DNA of 64,000 nucleotides from NCBI GenBank assembly GCA_035547425.1, contig DASZUU010000017.1, positions 1 to 64,000 of the forward strand, written 5' to 3'. Below, piece by piece: positions 52,977-61,044 of this stretch. Position numbers and translations under genes: made by a program. Below the pieces are notes generated by a model. It did no database searches and had not been told where the DNA came from. It saw nothing but the letters and a program-made list of their open reading frames with translations. How positions within the stretch are numbered: position 1 is the first letter of the stretch; each line of letters starts with the position of its first letter. Origin of the DNA: Alloacidobacterium sp035547425. GTDB lineage: Bacteria > Acidobacteriota > Terriglobia > Terriglobales > Acidobacteriaceae.

Positions 52977-55087
52977 ATGAATCTCAGAAAGTTTTTCAGC
53001 AGGCGCAGGCGCGATACCGAATTCGCCAACGAAATCGAAGCTCATATCTTGGCGTGCAACCTGAGATAGGCTGACTCTTCAATGCATCCGAAGACAGCCC
53101 GCAGGGCTCTGCAACAGTTATATTGACACACAGCTTATGGAAGCGGCGATATGGCGGCGATCGCAATATCGTTGGCAAGACCATTCAGCTAAATTCTCAC
53201 CCATATACCGTAATTGGAGTGCTGCCGGAATCATTCACTTATCCGGATCCACACATACAGCTCTGGACGGCTTTTTATCACGAGGAAGCTCCCCACCAGG
53301 TACAGAGGCCCGATGTTCATAACTATTTTGTTGTAGCGCGCCTGCGACCCAACGTAACTATGGCACAGGCTCTTAGCGAGGTGGACACAGCCACCAAGCG
53401 CGTCTATATGAATCACCCCACGCCGTTTACTGCCACTGCAGCGAGCACACGTACTCTGCTGGATGGCGTGGTCCACGATGCGAAGACGCAACTTTACCTC
53501 CTGCTTGCTGCCACTACCTGCGTCCTGTTGATTGCCTGCATCAACGTTGCCAACTTACTGGTTGCACGCGCAGCCTCGCGGCGCAAAGAGATTTCGATAC
53601 GCGCCTCTCTTGGAGGCAGCCGCTTGCGGCTGCTGCGTGAACAAGTGACAGAAAGCATCGTCATCGCGGTTGCCGCAGGCGCAATCGGCCTTCCCCTGGC
53701 ATGGCTTGGAATGCAATGGCTCATCCACTCACGACCCGACCTTGCCCGAGTAGACTCGGTGCGCTTCGATGGTGTTGTTGTTCTCTTTGGGCTAGGCATG
53801 GTGGTACTCAGCGGCATCTTTGCAGGCTTAATTCCCGGCACATCGTTCCTGCGCGGCCCTCTGCTCGCATCGCTTCAGGAATCATCGCGTACAAACAGCT
53901 CAGGCGTATCTACCGCACGATTAAGAAAAACTCTGCTCGCGGTTGAAGTAGGCTTTACTGTCGTACTGCTCACAACGGCTGGGCTATTGCTCAAGAGTTA
54001 CGAGAAACTGCGCTCGATCGATCTCGGCTGCGACACCCGCAATGTGCTTACCATGGGCTTCTCGTTACCCGATGTACAGTACGATACGTATGCTAAAAAA
54101 CCTGCCTTCTTTTCCGAGCTTCTCGATCGGCTGCACGCGCTGCCGGGAGTGAAAGCCGCGGCCCTCTCCACAGCATTGCCGGGGCAGGGTTACGGAGGCG
54201 ATCAAAGCTTTACTATCCCTGAGCATCCTGCTGGAACGCAGACCGCCCAGGTTGCCATGATTCGCGCCGTCGATCCCGGCTATTTCCAGACAATGGGAAT
54301 CCCGATAGTAAGTGGCCGCGCGTTTGAAAACCGCGAAAGGCTGGCAGCAGGTCAATCCATTGTGATCGTCAGCCAATCCTTCGCGCGGCGGTATTTCCCA
54401 AATGAAAATCCGCTGGGCAAACATATCCGCGCCAATATTTGGAACGATAATAATTTTGAAATTGTCGGCGTTGTTGGCGATACAATTTGGAACCTTACGG
54501 AGCCTGTAGGCCCCACGATGTACTTTCCCATTCTTTCCGGTCCATGGTGGTGGACATCGATTGCTATTCGCTCCGATCAGGATGTAACCAGTCTTGCGCT
54601 GCCAGTGCAGAAGCTGCTCGCTCGACTCGATCCCAGCCTGCCTGTATCCGACATCCTGACCATGGAGCAGTCCATCGGCAAATCTACACTCGATGCCAGC
54701 TTTACGTCGACACTCGTGCTCGCCTTTGCCGTCATTGCACTGCTGCTCGCTGCTGTCGGGCTTTACGGAGTGCTTTCTTACCTGGCTACGCAGAGAACGA
54801 ATGAGATAGGCATTCGCATAGCGTTGGGAGCGCAGCGCAGCTCCGTCGTTCGCCTGCTGCTCTTCGATGGCCTCACACCGGCATGGATCGGCCTGATACT
54901 GGGACTCGTCGGCAGCGCCTTCAGTGTGCAATGGATTCGCAGCATGCTGTACGGCGCGCAGCCGCTGGATTGGACCATCTTCGTCATTGTGGCAGTTGCC
55001 TTGTCACTGGTAGCTGCGACCGCCTGCGCCATACCTGCATGGAGAGCCTCGCGTCTCGATCCAATGCAAACACTGCGTATGGAATAA
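52977..55087 (+). pseudogene. ADOP-type ABC permease, internally deleted
   Basis: The first 30 codons (MNLRKFFSRRRRDTEFANEI) are the conserved start of acidobacterial duplicated orphan permeases, but the frame ends at TAG 53067. From 53075 another frame resumes with LFNASEDSPQGSATVILTHS, the last part of the first periplasmic MacB-like domain. The first membrane helix and most of that domain, normally about 200-250 codons, are absent. The remainder is intact: FtsX part 1 (NVANLLVARAASRRKEISIR), second periplasmic domain, FtsX part 2 (LATQRTNEIGIRIALGAQR) and end RLDPMQTLRME. The remaining ORF could only start at TTG 53123. Probably non-functional. Confidence 0.85.
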
Positions 55088-55088
55088 A

Positions 55089-57176
55089 CTATGCGCGCAT
55101 TAGAAAACGGAAACGCATGTCTTCGCCATACCACATGATGTAATTCGTGCCCCAAGCATTGTTGAACAGGTTGCAATGGATACCGCCCGAGAGATCGGGT
55201 TGCATGCGAGAGAAGTTCAGTGGCGACTTCTCGCCCAATGCCACCACAGGAGCGTCGATCATCTCCAGGCGAAATGCATCGGCACCATGTCCGTGTTGTA
55301 TTCCCGGTGAAACAGCATGCAAATGCCTGCCGCCCGCTACAACCACGTCTTGTGGAGAAACCGGCTCGCCTGATTTCTCCATCATCCATTCCTGAGGATT
55401 ATTCACGATTGGATGGAAACTCAGCCAGATGGCCTCAGGCATGCGCGTCGCCGGTTTTCCAAACCAGTAGAAGTTCACATGAACCTCCGGCACAGCATCC
55501 GGCAACAACAACTCTAAATATAGTTTCTCCGGGAAAGCCGCTCTGCCTGAATGCAAAGCATCGGCATCATTCACTTGCAAATGCATCAGCACACGATGTG
55601 CCGCTCCCTCTTTGCCAACGTGCAGGTCTATCAACGATGCATTCCACTCCTGGCTTTGCGCGCCGAAGCGCTCGATATTCGGCTTGCCGAAATCTTTCTT
55701 TGCCCAATCAGCATCGCTGACGACGTAATTCTTGAAGAACTGCGCGTAATCCTGCTGCGACAGCGTCTGGTACGAAAACAGCGCCAGTGGATGGTCAGCC
55801 GAAGCCCACTCCCTGCCGGTTTCCTTGTTGCGCATTTTGTGAATCGCGCCGGTCTTCGCATCGATGCCAACGACAAAATGCTTTGTGTCAATTTCCTTCT
55901 CTGCTGAATGAGGGGATAGCGAATCCACCTGCGGTTCCTTTGCCTCCAGCTTTCGCACCGCCTCCTCCGCTTCATTTTGCAGAGGCGCCGGCAATGCGGT
56001 AATTCCATCAAATAAATCCTTGCGCTTTTCCTGCCAACTGAACTCGACCACTTTATAGTTCTTTGCATCCAGCATCGATGCCAAATCATGCGGTGTGTAG
56101 TGATCAAAATCCAGCCACGTCTTCGTGTCCGTCCCCCAGGTATGTTCCGCTTCAAGCAGCACACGGCGCAGCATTGCGACATCCGTCGCATCGCCAATGT
56201 GGAACTTTCTTTGTGCAATCCAACGCTCCCGCAGCCGCGCTACTTCTCGATAGCGCGCTACCTTCAACGGATCGCTTGGTACGCCATAAATCCACGAATC
56301 GCCAATCTCCTGTGTCACGACCGGCAGATGCGAGCGGAACGGAGCGACTGCGTTCGCTATTTCTGTGAGATTTGCCGGCGCAATCGCCGCGTTGGGAAAT
56401 CGATATTTCAATCTGTCATAAATTTCGTGAATCTCCGCCGGTGGATGCGGACCGCTGTTATCACCGCGCACCTCAATCGCAATCGCAAGATCGGAACCGG
56501 GTACATGCGCCACGCCGCCGTAACCGTGGTGATACATTACAACTAACTCTGAGCCGCGCGAATCTTTCCACGCGAACAATGGTGGCAACTCTGCAGGCGT
56601 GCTCGCATCGTTCACGCCAATATCCAGAAACGTCACGCCATGCTTCGCCAGCGGACTCACCAAGCCTCGCGTATGCCCGGGAACGTCCGTCATCTTCGCG
56701 CCTGTCGTCGTGCGTCCAAAACGCTTGTCCAACGATTGCGATAACCCAAGGCTGCCTTCGATCATTGATGGATCAATCAGCTCCGATTGCCATGTAAACG
56801 GAAGCGCGTGCCAGTCAATATCTCCGCGTGCAATGGCTGCGTCCATTTGCTTGCGCTCATCCGTAGAGGCCTGCTCCAGATATTCGTAGAGCAGCCACGA
56901 GCCGGTTGTCCATACATAGCGCTCGTCAGTCTTCCGCATCTCTTCCGCAATCTGCATGGCATGCGGAAAATATTCTTTGAAATACCGCTGTACGACGTGC
57001 TCCTGCGTATCGATGAAACCTGCGTCGAAGTGGCACTTGAACATTACAAGCACGCGCTTCACGGCAGGATTAGGCGGCGGGGTCATCACAGGAGCCTGCG
57101 AAAAAGCATGGCGAGGCGTCCACAAAAGCGAGCCACTCGCCAGAGCAGCAGATTTCAAAAAGATTCGACGTTGCAT
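55089..57176 (-). CDS. Tat-exported DUF5054 / GH38-like family protein
   Basis: A 695-residue protein. N-terminal twin-arginine-type signal (QRRIFLKSAALASGSLLW). Residues about 40-330 resemble the GH38 N-terminal domain (KCHFDAGFIDT, TTGSWLLYEYLEQ, TDVPGHTRGL, FLDIGVND), where GH38 alpha-mannosidases hold zinc. The C-terminal part has beta-rich carbohydrate-binding-like segments. Family DUF5054. Activity as a glycosidase is an inference. It converges 1 bp from the permease remnant and follows the unknown gene by 44 bp on the same strand. Confidence 0.75.
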   Translation of the reverse strand: MQRRIFLKSAALASGSLLWTPRHAFSQAPVMTPPPNPAVKRVLVMFKCHFDAGFIDTQEHVVQRYFKEYFPHAMQIAEEMRKTDERYVWTTGSWLLYEYLEQASTDERKQMDAAIARGDIDWHALPFTWQSELIDPSMIEGSLGLSQSLDKRFGRTTTGAKMTDVPGHTRGLVSPLAKHGVTFLDIGVNDASTPAELPPLFAWKDSRGSELVVMYHHGYGGVAHVPGSDLAIAIEVRGDNSGPHPPAEIHEIYDRLKYRFPNAAIAPANLTEIANAVAPFRSHLPVVTQEIGDSWIYGVPSDPLKVARYREVARLRERWIAQRKFHIGDATDVAMLRRVLLEAEHTWGTDTKTWLDFDHYTPHDLASMLDAKNYKVVEFSWQEKRKDLFDGITALPAPLQNEAEEAVRKLEAKEPQVDSLSPHSAEKEIDTKHFVVGIDAKTGAIHKMRNKETGREWASADHPLALFSYQTLSQQDYAQFFKNYVVSDADWAKKDFGKPNIERFGAQSQEWNASLIDLHVGKEGAAHRVLMHLQVNDADALHSGRAAFPEKLYLELLLPDAVPEVHVNFYWFGKPATRMPEAIWLSFHPIVNNPQEWMMEKSGEPVSPQDVVVAGGRHLHAVSPGIQHGHGADAFRLEMIDAPVVALGEKSPLNFSRMQPDLSGGIHCNLFNNAWGTNYIMWYGEDMRFRFLMRA

Positions 57177-57220
57177 AGATATCCAATCATTCTAGTTACA
57201 TTCGGAAATAAATCGCGGGA

Positions 57221-58429
57221 TCAGGCAATCAAGGAAATTAACTTTTCCACTGTTACAGAAGTTGGCGAGGTCGTGCCTCGCGGTAACGATGGGCCAATCG
57301 CCACTGCCTGGTTTTTATCTTCAAACCACGCCAGGAAACAGCTTTGATCCGCACCCGAAAGCCTCTGCTGATTGATCCACGTGTAGTAAGCACCCATGTC
57401 GGCATCGATGAGCGATCCTTCAGGATCAGTTTCTCTGGGATGCGTGCCCGCCAACAGTTCATTCATAGGCAATTGCCGCTGGCGAGGAGCAAACCTCACC
57501 AACATTGTCACGGGTTGCGCACGCCGCAACGCTTCACGCGCCGACCATTGCGCAAATGTCGTGCTGAAAATCTGCGTTCCTGATCCTTCTGCCAGCACAC
57601 TAATTTTGAAATGCGTCATCACAGCATTTTCGCCGCTGCTTTCCATCCCGATATCTTCAGGGCGCAATGCGGCAAGCAATGTCCGCAATTCCTCCGGGCC
57701 GCCTTTGCCGCTGGCAATCACATCCTGCATCTTGCGCAGAATGGCAGCGCGAACCGATTCAAGGTCTGCATAGGAAAGCTGCGAAACACGATTGTCTTCG
57801 ATCTCCATCGATTGTCCACCATCAATGTACCAATGCTGATAGGGAGCGGCGTGCTTCGTCGCGCGCGCCTTAACGACATTCCGTATCGCATCCAATCCTC
57901 CCGTCGCATCGACGTTCGGAAAGTACACGCCATGAGGACGCAGCTTGCGAAATAACGGATAGCTGCTAGCGCTTACTCCCTGCCCCACCAAAACGATGCT
58001 CATGCGAGGAATGATCGGCAACGCTTCAGGTTTTGCTTTCCGCCATGCCGCAGCATAATTGTCCGCAGCCGCGCGAAACTGATCCATCTGCCCTGTGGCC
58101 CATAGATGCGCTGTGAGCGCTTCGCTGAATTGTTGCGGCTGGCGCGCCCAATCAAACCTGTTTAATTCCGATGATGTTTGGAGTGCAGCAAACCCAGCGA
58201 GCAAATGGCTGCGCTCATCATCGGAAAGCGATGCAAGATACGCAAACTGATCGTCAAGAATTTTTTTCTCCGCTGGAAAACGTACATCGTATGCAATCAT
58301 TTCCCGCAATAACAATGGCACAAAAATCATCGGGAGCTTTTGCAGTAATACCAAATGCGCAATTGCGAAAGCCTGTGCCTGCGGGGGATAGCTAGCAAAG
58401 CTCTTGCTTGTCAGTTCACTCGGCTGCAT
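57221..58429 (-). CDS. Unknown protein of the exported five-gene cluster
   Basis: A 402-residue protein without a recognised family. It is mostly helical in its first half (QAFAIAHLVLLQKLPMIFVP) and mixed afterwards (PIIPRMSIVLVGQGVSASSY, HWYIDGGQSMEIEDN, QPVTMLVRFAPRQRQLPMN). No clear signal peptide is seen. Its start lies 2 bp after the stop of the phosphatase-fold gene, which implies translational coupling. Function not known. Confidence 0.75.
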   Translation of the reverse strand: MQPSELTSKSFASYPPQAQAFAIAHLVLLQKLPMIFVPLLLREMIAYDVRFPAEKKILDDQFAYLASLSDDERSHLLAGFAALQTSSELNRFDWARQPQQFSEALTAHLWATGQMDQFRAAADNYAAAWRKAKPEALPIIPRMSIVLVGQGVSASSYPLFRKLRPHGVYFPNVDATGGLDAIRNVVKARATKHAAPYQHWYIDGGQSMEIEDNRVSQLSYADLESVRAAILRKMQDVIASGKGGPEELRTLLAALRPEDIGMESSGENAVMTHFKISVLAEGSGTQIFSTTFAQWSAREALRRAQPVTMLVRFAPRQRQLPMNELLAGTHPRETDPEGSLIDADMGAYYTWINQQRLSGADQSCFLAWFEDKNQAVAIGPSLPRGTTSPTSVTVEKLISLIA

Positions 58430-58431
58430 CT

Positions 58432-59595
58432 CTATGCAACCTCCGTCAGTACCTTACCCCGGCTCAACTTGGCGTCGAAGCCCAATCGCGCGCCAATCGT
58501 CGGGACCAGATCCACAGATTCCACCGGACGATCGATCACAATGCCCTGCCGCACTCCGGGGCCAAGCACCATCATCCATGTTGTGCGTGAAAGCGCATCG
58601 CCTGTGCGGTGATGCTGGAAGCCATTGCCGCCTGCATCCATATCGGAATCACGTCCAAAATCAGGCAGGATGAACATCGTTGTGCGGCCTTTGTATTCCG
58701 GCTCCGATTCGACGGTTTTCCATATCTCGGCGCACAAGCGATCCGAGCGCTGAATGCCTTCGATATAAAGCGAGTATGTTCCTGAATGCGCAATGTCGAT
58801 ATCATGCAGCGTAATCCACAAAAGGCTTGGCGCCATCTGTCGCATCAACTGCTTTGCTATATAGACTGACAACTCATCAGGGCTGGCCAGGCTGAGAGCA
58901 TGATGCACAAAGTCATTCACAGAAAGCTTGAGGATATCTTCCATTTGCTGCATCTGCAGTTCTCCGCCAGCCAATGTCGGCGTGTAGAACGGAGTCTCGT
59001 AGTTATCGCGCAAAAGATGCGCATAATCCATAGAGCCTCCTGACGGCAGCGCAGATTGCAGCAGATGCTTCGGCAGAATTACGCCCGCTCCCATGCCTGA
59101 GCCATACAAGCGATTGCTGCTCTCGCCAATTCGATTAAAGCCATTGCTCGGCGCTACTACCCACGCATCATGGAGAGGCCGTTTTAAATCTTTGCGAAAG
59201 TATTCAAAGATCGTCGGATTCTGCGGTGGAACCGCCGCAAAATTGTTAAACGTCTCATACACACCTGTCGCCAGGCTTGCCGTTGCTACATAGTGTCCTA
59301 GAATGCCGCGATTTACTACCTGCGCATACAAGGTTGCTTGCGGGAAAAGCGTCTTCAGCAGATTAGGAATATTTTCCTGGCCTTCGGGAGCGAAGGTCTC
59401 TTCATCGCGCGCGCCTCCGCCAAAAGTAACTACTACCACCTTTTGATTTTTTAGCTGTGCCATAACAGGCAGCGGCGTAAAACTATACAAGGCCGATGCC
59501 GCGGCCAAACCAATACTGGAGCGTAAAAAATCACGGCGGCTCCATGCCAAGGCTTGCGCTACATCACGCGGGCCGGGATCGCGTCTGCGTTTCAA
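58432..59595 (-). CDS. Tat-exported alkaline-phosphatase-fold protein
   Basis: A 387-residue protein with a twin-arginine signal (SRRDFLRSSIGLAAASALYS). It resembles the alkaline phosphatase/sulfatase superfamily: VVVTFGGGARDEET at the start of the fold, the late metal ligands in ILPDFGRDSD and HHRTGDAL, and VDLVPTIGARLGF near the end. The nucleophile Ser/Thr/Cys is not obvious. Hydrolysis of a phosphate or sulfate ester is a guess from fold. Its start overlaps the TPR gene by 4 bp. Confidence 0.72.
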   Translation of the reverse strand: MKRRRDPGPRDVAQALAWSRRDFLRSSIGLAAASALYSFTPLPVMAQLKNQKVVVVTFGGGARDEETFAPEGQENIPNLLKTLFPQATLYAQVVNRGILGHYVATASLATGVYETFNNFAAVPPQNPTIFEYFRKDLKRPLHDAWVVAPSNGFNRIGESSNRLYGSGMGAGVILPKHLLQSALPSGGSMDYAHLLRDNYETPFYTPTLAGGELQMQQMEDILKLSVNDFVHHALSLASPDELSVYIAKQLMRQMAPSLLWITLHDIDIAHSGTYSLYIEGIQRSDRLCAEIWKTVESEPEYKGRTTMFILPDFGRDSDMDAGGNGFQHHRTGDALSRTTWMMVLGPGVRQGIVIDRPVESVDLVPTIGARLGFDAKLSRGKVLTEVA

Positions 59596-60983
59596 TGCTG
59601 CTCCACTACAAATGTTGTAACGCTCTTCAGGTGCGCATTCAGATCATCTTTTTCCTGCTTACTGAACTGCTGCTGCAGAGCAATTTGTTGCTGCGCCTTC
59701 TCATGTTGATCAGTATGAGAATAAGCCAGCGCCAGCCTGTAGTGCGCCTTGGAAAAATCAGGCTTAAGCGCAATTGCCTTCTCAAGTGGATCAACGCTCG
59801 CCTGCCAGTCTTTTTTCTGCTGCTCGAGAATTCCTGTCTGATAATAGGCTTCGGCCAGTTTCGGGTCTGCGGCAATCGCCTGATGCAGCAGTTGCTGCAC
59901 GCGGTTGAGGTCCTGCTGATCGCTGGGCCGATGAAGAATGCTCGCCGCTGCATATGTAGCCGCCGTCGCGTTATGGGGATGGCGTTCGGCAAAATCAATC
60001 AGCTTGCTGCATCCGGGACTATCATCTGACATCAAGCTGCAGTTGTGCCCCAATAGATCGGCCACAAATGCATTATTCGGATCTGCGTCGAGCAGGCGCG
60101 CAAAAATCGGCGCCGCTGCAGCAAAATTGTTATTTGAATATTTTGCAATACCAAGCCCCATCAACATGCGCGTGCTGTTTGGATATTGTTTTACACCCGT
60201 CTCAAAAATCTTAATGGCCGTATCGAAGGTCCAATGGCGCATAAATTCAATTCCTAGCGCATAGATATTTGTCTCGCTGGGATCAAGCTTCACTGCGTTT
60301 TCATCATGCGCGACTGCTTCCTGATATTTATTTTGGTGCTCACTGATATCGCCCAGCAAAGCCTGTGCCTGCGGAGATGTATCCACATTTGAGGCGCGCT
60401 GAATTACCTGCTGTGCCTGCACATAATCACCTGCATCAAAAAGAGCCAGCGCCCAGTTGTAAAGTAGATCATCATCAGGCGTTTTCAACGTTGCCGCCTG
60501 CGAAAATGCTTGTGCCGCTTCCCTGGAATGCTTGGCCTGCATCAACGCAATACCAAGGTTCGACTGCGTTTCCGCATTGCGCGCATCGAGCTTCTCCGAT
60601 TGCTTCAATACGCGTACCGCATCTTCAATACGATTAACCTTCAGATAAGCCGCACCCAGGTTCGCTAAAGCCATTGCAGAAGAAGGCCGAATATGTACGG
60701 CTCTCTCCATAAACGGTACAGACTCAGAAAATTTTCCGTCCTCTGCATAAGCAACGCCTAGCGACTCTGCAATTTCAAAACTGGAAGGATATTTTGAGGA
60801 TAAAGTTTTGAGAATGGATTCTGCGTCCGAATTGCGGCCCTCGTCCTGCGCTTTCAGCGCTGTTTCCAATGCTTGCCTGTCAGCTGCAGCAAGCGCGGTT
60901 CCCGCATTCTGGCCCTGGATAGAAGGTGCAGCCAACAAGCAAAGAACAAGAGCTGCTGAATAAATTTTCACGATGCGGGACAC
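59592..60983 (-). CDS. Exported TPR-repeat protein
   Basis: A 463-residue protein with a signal peptide (YSAALVLCLLAAPSIQGQ) and about ten tetratricopeptide repeats (AMALANLGAAYLKVNRIEDA, AETQSNLGIALMQAKHSREA, PLEKAIALKPDFSKAHYRLA), hence a periplasmic protein-interaction scaffold. GTG start at 60983. Lies 61 bp after the receptor gene and overlaps the next gene by 4 bp. Confidence 0.85.
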   Translation of the reverse strand: MSRIVKIYSAALVLCLLAAPSIQGQNAGTALAAADRQALETALKAQDEGRNSDAESILKTLSSKYPSSFEIAESLGVAYAEDGKFSESVPFMERAVHIRPSSAMALANLGAAYLKVNRIEDAVRVLKQSEKLDARNAETQSNLGIALMQAKHSREAAQAFSQAATLKTPDDDLLYNWALALFDAGDYVQAQQVIQRASNVDTSPQAQALLGDISEHQNKYQEAVAHDENAVKLDPSETNIYALGIEFMRHWTFDTAIKIFETGVKQYPNSTRMLMGLGIAKYSNNNFAAAAPIFARLLDADPNNAFVADLLGHNCSLMSDDSPGCSKLIDFAERHPHNATAATYAAASILHRPSDQQDLNRVQQLLHQAIAADPKLAEAYYQTGILEQQKKDWQASVDPLEKAIALKPDFSKAHYRLALAYSHTDQHEKAQQQIALQQQFSKQEKDDLNAHLKSVTTFVVEQH

Positions 60984-60994
60984 GATGAGAACCT

Positions 60995-61030
60995 TCCGGC
61001 GAAGGAAATTGTTGCATCTCCTTCGCCGGA
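60995..61030 (-). promoter_or_regulatory. 12-bp stem-loop between receptor and TPR genes
   Basis: TCCGGCGAAGGA pairs perfectly with TCCTTCGCCGGA over a 12-nt loop. It lies 11 bp before the TPR start and 14 bp after the receptor stop, without a T-run. It may stabilise or partly terminate the receptor mRNA. It could also lower TPR translation. Confidence 0.5.
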
Positions 61031-61044
61031 GTCCAGTGTATCTC

